Below are positions 15,713 through 26,550 of a DNA stretch of 64,000 nt, in pieces. Below the pieces are notes generated by a model that worked only from the letters and a program-made list of their open reading frames with translations, did no database searches and was not told the origin of the DNA. Origin of the DNA: Tubulanus polymorphus (Eukaryota; Nemertea; Palaeonemertea; Tubulaniformes; Tubulanidae); NCBI RefSeq assembly GCF_964204645.1, contig NC_134028.1:10085001-10149000 (forward strand), given 5' to 3'. Within the stretch, counting starts at the first letter, position 1. Each line of letters begins with the position of its first letter. The position numbers were made by a program, and so were the translations under genes.

Positions 15713-18700
15713 ATGGAAGCAAATAAGTACTACTGTCCAACATGTAATATCAATATAGATAAATCCCAAAAAGCAAGACACAATAAAACTAAAACACATT
15801 TAGAGAATAAATTGAAACTAGAATATAAAGATGATATATTAGAAACTAAATTAGATGAATTAAAGAATGAAAAAGAAACATACAAATGTGATACATGTAA
15901 TCAATCAATCAGTGTTAAAAGATATTATAAAGAACATTTAAAATCAAAAAGTCATATTAGAAATATGAATAATGTTATTTTAGGTGAAGATTATTTTGAT
16001 AAAGATAATGATAAGAAACAGAAGACAATTAAAAGCATAACAAATAAATTAAACAATAAAAGACCATACATGGAAGATGTAAGAAATTATATTAATTCAT
16101 TAGATAATAAAAAAGATATAGAGATAACCGAAGCATTTAAAAGTGATATTGGTCCAGCAGCTATCGAGTTTAAATTTCATAAAGGAAAAACATTAGAAGA
16201 AAATAAAAAACATTTAGAAAATTTGAAAGAAATAATAAAAATAATTACAGATGTTGAATATCCTAAAATAAGTATATCTTCTAAAGTAAAGTTTATAAAA
16301 TCTAAAGATAAACCAATATATAATATAAATTCTCATTCACAACATATTATATATAAACAACATATAGATGATAAATTAGATAAATGTTATAATGAAGTAA
16401 AAACTAAAATAGAAGAGAAATATTTTGAAGGATCTGGTTTAATATTTGATGAAATAATATTTATGACTTTACATGTCTAAAACACAAAATATAATAAGTT
16501 AACTAAATCAAAACCAATTGATGAAAATAATGTATCATATTATAAAGAACCAGATATTGAAGCATCGAGTTATATTAAACTACCATTTAAAACTAATGCT
16601 GTTATAAATGTACAAAATGAAGATGATAAATATTTTCTATGGGCTATAATAAGTTGCTTACACCCAGTTGAAGATTATAATAAACATACTTAAGGATTAA
16701 CAAATTATTGACAATTTGAAAATAATTATAAGATAGATAAGTATCCTGTTATAATTAAAAACATCCCAAAAATAGAAAGAGATAATAATATAAAGATAAA
16801 TGTATTTGATTGAATCAAATTACCAAATACAAAAGGTAACAATATAAAACATAATACATTAGAACCTTTATATCTATCAAAAGAATATGATTTAAACGAT
16901 GTTATAGATATACTATATTATGAGAATCATTATATGTGGATTAAACATATCGATTTATTTTTTAAATCAGAAAATGATCACCATAATAAAATATATATAT
17001 GTAGAAAATGTTTACATGAATTCAGTAATGAAAGTACATTATTAAATCATAAACAATTATGTGAAAATCATGATTATTGTAAATTAGTTTTACCAAATGA
17101 AATGGATAAAATATTAGAATTCAAAAAATATGATTACAAAAATAAAGTACCATTTGTAATATATGGAGATTTTGAATCATTAAATAAAGAACTAACTGAT
17201 CAAGATAGAAAAGAAATATATTATAAGAGAAAGAAATTAAATTCTAATGAAAATGATTATTCTGAAGAACCACCAAAAACAAATACTATTAAAAAGATTC
17301 ATCAATCAGCTGCTGCTTTCGGGTTATATATAAAATCTGATTATCCAGAACTAATCGAAAGTGAATATTATGATTATAGAAATGAAAATGTTATCAATCA
17401 TTTTTGTGACTTATTAATTGAATATGAAATAAGATTTAGTAAATTATTGAATACAAATATAGAAATTATAATGACAGAAGAAGATAAAAAAGAATTTGCG
17501 TTTGCAGATAAATGTTATTATTATGAAAAGATATTTAATTATAAAGATAAAAAAGTAAGAGACCATGATCATTTGAATGGAAAGTTTAGAGGCGCTGCAC
17601 ATGAGAATTGTAACTTACAAGCTAAGAAAATTAACTTTGTACCAGTTATATTTCATAATCTATCAGGATATGATGCACATTTATTTATCAATCAGTTATG
17701 CCAAAAAATAGAAGAAATTAATAATGAAATAGAAAGATTAAATTCAAATAGATCAAAAGATAACATACCAACTTATAAATTTAGAATGTTAGCTAAAACA
17801 TCTGAGAAGTATATATCATTCCAATTTGGGTGTTTAAGATTTATAGATTCATATAGATTTTTAAATAGTTCATTAGATAACTTATCAAAATCATTAGTTG
17901 ATGATGAATTAAAAAATATTAAAGCAACACTACCCAAATAATGATGATTTTCAATTAATGAGATATAAAGGAGCAATTCCATATTCATTTTATAAATCAC
18001 ATAATGATTTCAATATAACTGAATTATTGAAAGAACAATTCGATGATGAATTAAAAAATGAATATGTTAAAGATGAAGTATATAATAGAACATTGAATAT
18101 TTGGAATCATTTTAGAATGAAAAATCATGGACAATTAGTAGATTTATATTTAAAATCAGATGTATTATTGTTAACTGATATATTCGAAAGGTTTAGAGAT
18201 GTAAACCTAAAATATTTTAACATTGATCCTTGTCATTGTTATTCAAGTCCAGGTTTAACATGGGATTGTGTATTAAAATTTACAGATATAAAAATGGATT
18301 TGTTAACAAATACAGATCAATTACTATTATTTGAAAAATCTATAAGAGGAGGAGTTTCAGGTGTATTAGGTGATAGATATTTCAATGTAAATGATAACCC
18401 TGGCTATAAGTTATTATATATAGATGCAAATAATTTGTATGGTTGGGCAATGATGGAACCACAACCTTATGGAGTATTTGAAATAAGTGAAGTTTTACAA
18501 CGTGAAAATAATGATAAATTTGATTGGAAGAAAAGAATTCTAGATATTGCAGATGATTCAGATACTGGTTACTTCTTTGTTGTAGATTTAGAATATCCTG
18601 AACATATTAAATTTAAATCTAGAAATCTAGCTTACTGTCCCGAACATAAAACTGTAACTCATGAAGAATTATCAAATTACCAAAAAAGAATTAAACCCGA

Positions 18701-19751
18701 AAATCATATTCATACAGAAAAGTTAATGGTAACTCAAGAAGATAAATATAATTATGTCGTACATTATAGAATGTTAAAGTTTTATCTAAAACAAGGAATG
18801 ATCCTAAAAAAAGTACATAGATATATTTCATTTAGTCAATCTAAGTGGTTAGAAAAATATATAGATTTTAACACCAAACAGAGAACTGAAGCTAAAAACT
18901 GATTTCGAGAAAGATTTCTTCCAGTTAATGAATAATGCATTCTATGGTAAGACTTGTGAAAATATTAGAAATAGAAATGATATTGAGTTAGTTAGTAATG
19001 GTAAAAGAATTAGACATTTACAAACATATCCTAAGTTCATTGGTAACAGAATATTTGATGAGAATTTAGCTGCAGTTAAAATGAGAAGAACATCAATGAA
19101 ATTTAATAAACCAATCTATGTTGGCGCTTCAGTTTTAGAATTATCAAAATTACTAATGTATGAATTCTATTATAATGTATTACAACCACTTTTTGGAGAA
19201 AAACATATAGAAATATTATATTTTGATACTGAAAGTTACATATTAAACATAAAAACTGATAACATAAAGATGATTTAAAAACATTAAAACATCATTTTGA
19301 TTTTAGTAACTATCCTAAAGATCATGAATTGTTTAGCAATGATAATAAAAAAGTTCCAGGGAAGTTTAAGGATGAATTAGGTGGTGAAGAAATGATAGAG
19401 TTCATAGGTATTAGATCTAAAATGTATTCAAATAAAACTAAAGAACATGAAGCTAAAAAGTTAAAAAGAATAACGAAAAGTGAAGTAGAAAAGAATATTC
19501 ATTTCAAAGATTACATCAATTGTATATTCAATGAAGAAGTTAGAAAACATAAGATGAGATCTGAAGATCATGAAATGTTTATTGAAGAAATTGAAAAGAT
19601 TAGTCTAAACCCATTTGATGATGAAAGATATATTTTAGATGATGGAATTCATACAGTTGCTTATGGTTGCAATTTAGATGAATACTTAAAATTTAAAAGA
19701 GAAGAAACAAAAGAGAAGGAAATAATAAAAAAAAGAATTCTAACGTGTTAA
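15713..19751 (+). pseudogene. polB: Protein-primed DNA polymerase B, decayed, P2
   Basis: Five ORF segments (15713-16480, 16934-17941, 17958-18902, 18928-19278, 19329-19751) read in order as a Polinton PolB of about 1,300 residues. Two C-x2-C-x12-H-x5-H fingers open the protein, followed by the FLWAIISCLHP region, Exo I (FVIYGDFES), a Cys/His insert (RDHDHLNGKFRGAAHENC), Exo II (FHNLSGYDAHLF), Exo III (YLKSDVLLLTD), motif A (YIDANNLYGW), motif B (MNNAFYGKTCENIRNRN) and motif C. Motif C reads FDTESY: the second catalytic Asp is Glu. A finger Cys in the insert is Tyr (CYYYEKIF). Stops and frameshifts, the first at 16478, show it is dead. There is no intein. Confidence 0.9.
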
Positions 19752-19780
19752 TCAAATTTTAATAAAAATATGTTATTAAA

Positions 19781-20130
19781 ATGGAGAGTAAACAAACACA
19801 CAGTGAGAACAACAAATTATTTCTAGATAGAATAAAAGATACTTCAAATGTCAAATCAGTAGATTATAAATTTAAGAAGTTAAAAGAATTAATAATCCAT
19901 AAGAAATATCTTATTACAGATATTGTTACAGTTACTAACAAATATGGATTTTAGTTATACACTTAGAATATGAAGGATTAAAAGGAAATACATATAAATT
20001 CAGAACATATTTACCGGATAGATTTCATAGATTATCAAGTGAAGACTTAGCAGAATTATGTTCTGGAGATTTTTATTTCGTATACAAAGGTAAGAATGAA
20101 AAAGGGCACCATGAAATAGATTTCGAATAA
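19781..20130 (+). pseudogene. Small post-polymerase protein, frameshifted, P2
   Basis: Starts MESKQTHSENNK and runs about 57 codons before a stop caused by a short deletion at about 19946 (P3 has GGAGATAAATTAG where P2 has GGATTTTAG). The remaining coding sequence continues in another frame to TAA at 20128-20130 and encodes TYLPDRFHRLSSEDLAEL and YKGKNEKGHHEIDFE. It is homologous to the 108-residue gene of P1. Function unknown. Confidence 0.65.
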
Positions 20131-20147
20131 GAAAATATGTAAAATAA

Positions 20148-20935
20148 ATGGTAGAATTAAAAGAATACAGAATATTTGTTGATTCTAGAAGGCTTACAAA
20201 TTATAAATCTCATAATTTACTAGTACTATTAGATAGAGAATTTAAGAATTGTGTAGATTTAAAATTAGTTAATATAAGTTTATGTAATTCTTTTTATAAT
20301 ATATCGGATAAAACTATTGAAGATAATACTGTTTTAATTCATATTAGAAATGTAGATAAATGGTTTCATCTAATTTTAAAACCAGGATTATATAATTTAG
20401 ATACATTAGCTCAAGAAATTAATCGAAGAGCACGGTTGAAAATTAGAAGAGCTGATAAATTTTTAATTAGATTTATAAAAAGTGATAGCACAAATAAAAT
20501 TAAAATAAAGGTATATGATGAAAGTCAACATGCATTTATGGTAAAAAAAACCTATAGCTAAACTGTTAGGAATTGTACCAGATACTGTTACAGGAAACGT
20601 AGATGTTAATTCAAATATAATACCTTTTACAAACTTTTATATTTATTGCAATTTAATCGATCCTACAAAAACTTTCGAAGCAACTAAAGAAACAATTTGT
20701 AGTTCTAGTATACTAAATATTTTACCGTTAAAAAATGTCGGAAACTCAAATAACTCAAAATGTCGGAAACTCATTTGGAGCTCAAATAAATTATAATTTA
20801 ACAGAATGTGATTTTAAACCTTGCATTCCTCAATTTAATAATTTTAAATTAGAAATTAGAAATCATAATGGATACTTAATTGATTTGAATAACTTTCCTG
20901 TAATTTATGAATTAGTTATAAGATGTAGAGAGTAA
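20148..20935 (+). pseudogene. Penton-like minor capsid protein, frameshifted, P2
   Basis: The first 137 codons (20148-20561) are open. A frameshift at an A-run (about 20540-20548) then moves the frame, and the C-terminal part ends at 20933-20935 with the INYNLTECDFKPCIPQFNN and IRNHNGYLIDL blocks. A partial tandem duplication (AATGTCGGAAACTCA at about 20735 and 20759) lies just before this C-terminal block. It is the most complete penton copy in the window. Confidence 0.62.
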
Positions 20936-20951
20936 TTTTTTCATTATATAA

Positions 20952-21308
20952 ATGAATATAACTGTTGGACCGAGTATATGTTTTGGATTTGATTTTAAAC
21001 GTGAGAAAGAAATGATATTTAACATTAATGATGTAATTACACAAATCAAAAATATTGCATTTTCTAATGAAACAACATTTAAGTATGAAAAAACAATAGA
21101 TAAAGAAACTTTAAATGTAGAAAAGATTACTAATTTAATTAGAGAATCTTTAAGATTTTATGAATTAGATGAAGATTTTATCATCGATGATATTAAAAAA
21201 ATAATAATTGAAATATATACAAATGAAACTAGTAATGAAATAAATGTTGAATTAATCATCACTAAGATAACTAAATATTTTGAAGATAGTAATTTTTTCG
21301 ATAAATAA
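20952..21308 (+). CDS. Conserved 117/118-residue Polinton protein, P2
   Basis: Close homologue of the P1 gene at 3637. Differences by eye are few and scattered (for example MIFNIND for IKFNMND) and the stop shifts by one codon so that the next ATG follows immediately. The gene is uninterrupted. Its upstream signal is TAATTTTTTCATTATATAA. Unknown function. Confidence 0.62.
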   Translation: MNITVGPSICFGFDFKREKEMIFNINDVITQIKNIAFSNETTFKYEKTIDKETLNVEKITNLIRESLRFYELDEDFIIDDIKKIIIEIYTNETSNEINVELIITKITKYFEDSNFFDK

Positions 21309-21530
21309 ATGAGTGATAATAAGTGGATAATAACCGGATTATACAATGGAGCATTACTATCAGTTGGAACTGTTGGTTCTTCAATGGTATTAAAAAAAGT
21401 ATTTAAAATGGGAAGTGTTAATGTTGATAGATTTGATATAAATGATATTTTAAAATTAACATTAGCAGTTACTTTATCTTATTTAACTATTGATTATTTG
21501 GAAAAACAAAAATATATTCCTCCCATATAA
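21309..21530 (+). CDS. Small membrane protein (73 residues), P2
   Basis: Copy of the P1 gene at 3994, differing by eye only at residues in VGTVGSSMV and TLSYLTID. Two weakly hydrophobic segments and the KQKYIPPI tail are kept. The gene starts directly after the stop of the previous one. Confidence 0.62.
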   Translation: MSDNKWIITGLYNGALLSVGTVGSSMVLKKVFKMGSVNVDRFDINDILKLTLAVTLSYLTIDYLEKQKYIPPI

Positions 21531-21554
21531 ATGCATAATTTTTTTGCTAAATAA

Positions 21555-21977
21555 ATGGCTTCTGCAATTATAACTATTATAGGATCGGCAATTGTTTACG
21601 CTTTAGCATTTACTGGTGGCGGTTATTTATTTAGGCATATTGATAAAAATAGTTCATTAGGAGAACAAAGAAGACATAACTTAGCATTAGAGAAATACAA
21701 TAAAGCAGCAGAAGAATACAGAGAAAAACGACAAAACTATATGGATTATATTAACAAGGAATTATATGATCAGAAGATTTCACATAGAGATTTTCAATCA
21801 GTTGATGATGCAATGAGTTTATATAACGCGGTAACAAATAAAGAAAAATTACATCTATACAAACCTAAATTATCAGATTATTATACCCCAAGTAAAGAAC
21901 AACAGAAATATGAAATAATTTGGATTTTAGGGGGAACAGTTATTGTTATATTTGTTGCTTATAAGTTTACTAATTAG
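21555..21977 (+). CDS. Bitopic membrane protein with central helical domain, P2
   Basis: Full-length homologue of 4243-4665 with both terminal hydrophobic segments and the RRHNLALEKYNKAAEEY core. Only a few substitutions are seen (INALAF to IVYALAF region, SDYCTPS to SDYYTPS). The upstream signal TAATTTTTTTGCTAAATAA is identical in form to that of P1. Confidence 0.62.
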   Translation: MASAIITIIGSAIVYALAFTGGGYLFRHIDKNSSLGEQRRHNLALEKYNKAAEEYREKRQNYMDYINKELYDQKISHRDFQSVDDAMSLYNAVTNKEKLHLYKPKLSDYYTPSKEQQKYEIIWILGGTVIVIFVAYKFTN

Positions 21978-21997
21978 TAATTTTTTTTGCTAAATAA

Positions 21998-22432
21998 ATG
22001 GATGATAATATTGATAATATTGATATATTTCCTCATGATATAAATAAAACTAAATTAAAAATATATTTAGAAAAACAAATATTAGAATTTGAAAGTGATT
22101 TAAAAGTTAAAAAGAAAAAATATTTTAAAAGTAAAATTATATATTATTTGATTATAAGTGGTTCGGTTACAAGTAGTTCTGTAATAATATTTCTAGCAAT
22201 ATTCAGCCCATTTACACCTTTAGCTATATCAATTGGTGTATTAGGATTAAGTTCAAGTGTTTTAACTGGTATAAGTTCAAAATTAAATATAAAAAGTAAT
22301 AAAGAAAAAATTAAAACTAATATAAAAGAAATTAATAAATTAAAAAATACACTAGATTATATAATAAGTTTAAATGGCCATATAACAGTTGAAGAACAAG
22401 ATAAATTATTAAAAGAATTAATACATTATTAA
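21998..22432 (+). CDS. Membrane protein with a hydrophobic hairpin, P2
   Basis: Intact homologue of 4685-5119. The hydrophobic hairpin around SPFTPLAISIGVLGLSSSVLT is retained. Substitutions are concentrated in the N-terminal 40 residues. Preceded by TAA, eight T, GCTAAATAAATG. Confidence 0.6.
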   Translation: MDDNIDNIDIFPHDINKTKLKIYLEKQILEFESDLKVKKKKYFKSKIIYYLIISGSVTSSSVIIFLAIFSPFTPLAISIGVLGLSSSVLTGISSKLNIKSNKEKIKTNIKEINKLKNTLDYIISLNGHITVEEQDKLLKELIHY

Positions 22433-22448
22433 TTTTTTAATTATATAA

Positions 22449-23837
22449 ATGGCAGATAGTTTTCCAAAATCTTTCCAATATAATAAACCAATTAAATATA
22501 ATATTCCTGCAATAGATTTTAATAAAGATATTACATATAGAAATGAAGTTTTAGATTCATTAACTAATTTAGAAATTTATGTTACTGAAACTAATAATTT
22601 TAATGCAAAGATGGAAAATATATTTCATGTATATTTAATTAATTTTAAAAAATTGAAAGATGAAAAACAATGGTTATTAAAATCTAATATGAAGTATTGG
22701 CAGAACCAATTAAATTTTGCAGTTTATTGTGCAACAACAGGATGTGTAATTAGTTGGAATGATCATTTGAATAATTCTAAATATAAATTAATTCAAAGTT
22801 TATTTAGATTTCATACATACTTTCAAATAAGAATAATATTAAATGAATTAGAGTGTGCTTTACCAGGATCTAGATATTTTAAAGAATTAGATAATAATAT
22901 TAATTTATCAAAGTTTTATAAAATTTGCAATGAATTTAATATAGATATAAATAATTCTGATTTTAGAACAAAAATTGGAACAATAAGATCACTTCCTTGC
23001 CCTAAAAAGATTGCAGAATATTGTGCACTTCCCATACCATCTAATAGCTTTTATAATATCTATAATAATAAATTAGGTTATGGTAAAATAGAAACTAAGG
23101 ATTTCGAAACATTAAATTTCAATAAATTACCGAAATTTTATGATCATTTAAAACAACACAACAATATTGGTTGGGTTTATTTCATTTTAAAAAATAGTGA
23201 AGGTTTTACTAAATCAGGTATAGAAAGAATAAATCAATCTATTAGAACTTATTTGATATGTATTCTAGGTGCGCAAGTTGAAACAAGATCCCAAATAATT
23301 GGAAATTTAAATACATCATTTGATACACAGAAACAATTCAAAGTATTATTTGAAGATTCAATTCATAATGATAAAAATAGATCGATTCCGGAAAACATTG
23401 TAAGATATCAAAATTATCTAGATAAATCACATATTAGATTAAATTATTGTATAGGCCCTAATCTATTTATTATTTCTAATGATTTAGTATTTAAGATGGG
23501 AAATATAATTGGTTATAATAATCTAATTAAAACTGCAACAATAAATAATTCATTTGGATTAAATGATATAAATAAAAAGATAATTACTGCTCCAAAATCA
23601 ATGGAAGGTGAAAAAAATAAAAAACACATTCAATCAACAGAAACTAAAACTAATAATATTAAATTAAATAATGATTCTAAAATAAAAGATTACAATACAT
23701 CAGAAAACATTAGAGCTGATAATATTCAACATGAAATAATTAAACTAAATGATGCTAATAAATCCCATGAAAATACTAAATTAGCTATAACTTGTATAGG
23801 AATTGTAATCGGAGGAATCTTATATTTTAAATTTTAA
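22449..23837 (+). CDS. Conserved tail-anchored Polinton structural protein (462 residues), P2
   Basis: Intact. Carries YWQNQLNFAVYCATTGC, RFHTYFQIRIILNELECALPG, GFTKSGIERINQSIR and LGAQVETRS and the C-terminal anchor ITCIGIVIGGILYFKF. The central segment after CNEFNIDINNSDF contains SLPCPKKIAEYCALPIPSN, which is shared with P3 but is replaced in P1. Confidence 0.65.
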   Translation: MADSFPKSFQYNKPIKYNIPAIDFNKDITYRNEVLDSLTNLEIYVTETNNFNAKMENIFHVYLINFKKLKDEKQWLLKSNMKYWQNQLNFAVYCATTGCVISWNDHLNNSKYKLIQSLFRFHTYFQIRIILNELECALPGSRYFKELDNNINLSKFYKICNEFNIDINNSDFRTKIGTIRSLPCPKKIAEYCALPIPSNSFYNIYNNKLGYGKIETKDFETLNFNKLPKFYDHLKQHNNIGWVYFILKNSEGFTKSGIERINQSIRTYLICILGAQVETRSQIIGNLNTSFDTQKQFKVLFEDSIHNDKNRSIPENIVRYQNYLDKSHIRLNYCIGPNLFIISNDLVFKMGNIIGYNNLIKTATINNSFGLNDINKKIITAPKSMEGEKNKKHIQSTETKTNNIKLNNDSKIKDYNTSENIRADNIQHEIIKLNDANKSHENTKLAITCIGIVIGGILYFKF

Positions 23838-23853
23838 TTTTTTTATTATGTTA

Positions 23854-25554
23854 ATGGATGTAGAAGGTGGAGAAGATATTCCAATGGATCCTTTAGATGA
23901 ACCTGGTATAAGTGATGAACAACCACCTGATTTTGATGAAACAAGTTTTAGTAATGATGATAAAACAGAATATAATACTAATTTAGGTGAAGATGATGAT
24001 TATGATGATGAAACGCGTAAAGAATTTAAAGAATATATGACAGCTACCGAAAGGGAAGTTATTAGAACCGCAACATCTAGAAAGGATTTAATGAAAAGAT
24101 AAGTAAATACAACTGATCCTCTTATGAAATATCAATTAAAATTAATGAAAAATAGAGTAATATATACAATTGTTAACGCATTATTACCAAAAGATGTAAT
24201 AGATAAAGTTGACACAGAAGATATTGTAGATAAGATTTTAGAATATGACCCATTTTTCATGAATAATTTAGAATTTAAAAATGATTCATGGTATTATAAT
24301 GTTGAATTAAATAACAAAACTGCATCAATACAATTATCTAGAATTGGTCAAGAAAATATTTTTGAACCTGATATGTTAGCAAGATCTACAATTGAACATT
24401 CAAAAGGTGGCACAGAATTGTTCAGAATTATATGGAATGCACTCGATAGAATAAATGAAGAAGAACCAATTCCTAAAATTAATATTAACAAATATTCACC
24501 ATTTAAAAATCGAAATCCAAATCCTACTGATGTTGATCCAGAAATGGAAGAGTATGGAGATCGATTAGATAAATTAAGAACATCAACACCAGAAACATCG
24601 AGAAGAGATATTCAACAAATTAATAATGATTCAAGCCAATTACAATTAGGAAAACATTTAGATAACTTACTGGATACAATGAATTCATTTGAAGAAGATA
24701 TGATTAGTGTTTTAGATGCACCCGGTGCTGAAACTGGAATAAATCGAATACAATCTTTACTAGAAAAAGGATTATTTGATTTAACTGATGATGAATTAGA
24801 AGCATTTCCTGAACAAGCACGTAGAGAAATTAAAGGTATGCAAGAATCAGCTGGTGAAATTGCTAATATTAAGATGAGATTTTCTAAAATAACCATGTTA
24901 GAAAAAGAATTAACTAATGTAAATGAAGAATTAAAACAATTAGAATTAAATAGAGATCTTCAATTAATCGAGGAAGCTGATTATGAAAGCAGAAAGTTAG
25001 CTTTAGAAAAAGAAATAGATGATTTAAAATATAACAAAGAATTACAGGAAAAAGAAATAGATACATTATTAAAATCATATGATCTTAATCATATTAAAAA
25101 ATTAAAAGTTATTTTTAAAGATTTGTTGATAAAACCAGATTCTAAAATATCATTGAAAGATAGAATAAAATTATTATTTAAGTTAGAAGGTATAACAATT
25201 CTTTTAATTCTAACAGCTGTAACTATGTTATTTACAACAATTGGTTTAGCAATATCAAATGCTTTAAAATCTACTCCCACTCCCAATAAACCAGATAAAC
25301 CCCCAAATGATAATAATTCTATACAAGATAAAGTTAAAGATGGTTTAAAGAAATTAGCAAAATATTTATGGGAACTATCTAAAAAATCTGCTGCAGCATT
25401 GCCAGGAGTAATTGCATCAATTGTTGATTTTATATTGAAATCTGCAGGAAACATTATTAACTTTGCTGCTGAACATATTATTTTATTTTTAATTACAGTT
25501 GTAAGTGCAATTATTTTTGGTTTAGTAAATATGATAACAAAAAATATCAAGTAA
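23854..25554 (+). pseudogene. Coiled-coil membrane protein of the structural block, one nonsense codon, P2
   Basis: The frame starting at ATG 23854 is interrupted by a single TAA at 24100-24102 and continues in the same frame to 25552-25554; an upstream in-frame ATG at 23848 is less likely because the TAATGG context fits 23854. The region after the stop to about residue 300 differs from P1/P3, whereas the coiled coil and the C-terminal SLKDRIKLLFKLEG to SAAALPGVIASIV part is nearly the same. A P2-specific N-terminal module is thus joined to a shared C-terminal anchor. Confidence 0.6.
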
Positions 25555-25594
25555 ACATGATAAAAAATAGATAATTAATTTTTTTGTTAAATAA

Positions 25595-25970
25595 ATGAGT
25601 GGGAGTTATATCAATCCTTCAAAGAATCATAGAATATCTAATGCTATTAAAGCAGAAAGATCACATCATATAATTACTCATAACCCTTCTAATATTAATC
25701 CCGATGAAACTTTATATGTTAGAATCCCTCGATTAACACAAAATACTTTTTATGTTCCAAATAGTATTTATTTATCAGCCGATATAAAAGTAATCGGTAA
25801 TAATAATAATTATGTTGTTGATAATGTTGGAAGATATTTGATTAAAAAATTAACTATAAAGATTGGACCAGAAACAGTTTTCTCATTAGATGATTATAAT
25901 TTATTTATGCATTATAAAGATTTATGGTTAACTAAAGAAAATAGAAATAATATGATATTTCAAGGCATCC
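25595..25970 (+). pseudogene. Major capsid protein, 3'-truncated, P2
   Basis: The first about 125 codons (MSGSYINPSKNHRISNAIK, TLYVRIPRLTQNTFYVPNS, GRYLIKKLTIKIG) match P1 and P3 closely. At about 25970, after the GIQ codons, the sequence becomes unrelated, and the ORF runs on to 26050 with non-viral residues. The break marks loss or replacement of the right part of P2. Confidence 0.8.
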
Positions 25971-26129
25971 AAAACACATTATTCTTCGAAAATGGAATTA
26001 TTAAATTCGTGGAATCAGTTGTAAAGCTGAAAAAAGAAATACGGTTATGATTGGGCCAGGATAAAGACAAAGCAATAAGCAACCTGGCAGACTAGGTTGA
26101 GGCAAATGTATGATTCATCAGTGGAACAC

Positions 26130-26226
26130 TGACCGAGGCTACAATATTGTAACCTAGGTCGGTTGACTCGCGCGGATTTATCTGCATACACTGACCGAGG
26201 CTACAATATTGTAACCTAGGTCGGTT
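26130..26226. repeat. Two copies of a 33-bp palindrome
   Basis: ACCGAGGCTACAATATTGTA followed by ACCTAGGTCGGTT occurs at 26132-26164 and again at 26194-26226. Each copy is an imperfect palindrome centred on AATATT. Possible remnants of a nested MITE terminus or a protein-binding site; no gene is associated. Confidence 0.7.
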
Positions 26227-26550
26227 TACTGCATTATATTTGCAGTATTCACTACTAATCCAAGATTAAGATCAGTCAGTTAACTTGATCAGTTTTTTAA
26301 GTTATTGCTGGTCCGATATCAGTCGGTTGATTTGTAGTTTTGACTAACTAGGAATCCAAAAGTGTTTCAGTCAAACGTCTCCTATCATTGAGAAATGACT
26401 TGAATAGTTAGGAATGTACATCGTACACGTTCCAAATTAAGGGTTTAAAAGAAGTTTAAGTGAGAGCCTTATACTTATATTGCGCAATTGCCATGATTGA
26501 TACGAAAACGTTTCTAGAATCGGATGACAATTTATATAGAATTGGAGTCA

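Larger units (their letters stand above)
15279..25970 (+). mobile_element. Polinton element P2, right part missing
   Basis: Starts with the terminal motif AGTAATAGGGG and contains polB, the small post-polB gene, penton, the five-gene membrane/structural block and the first third of the capsid gene. Similarity to P1/P3 stops abruptly at about 25970 inside the capsid gene; integrase, ATPase and right terminus are absent. An isolated terminus at 30275-30550 may be its displaced right end, but the bases after it (TTGGTC) do not match the six bases before P2 (GACGGA). Confidence 0.88.
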
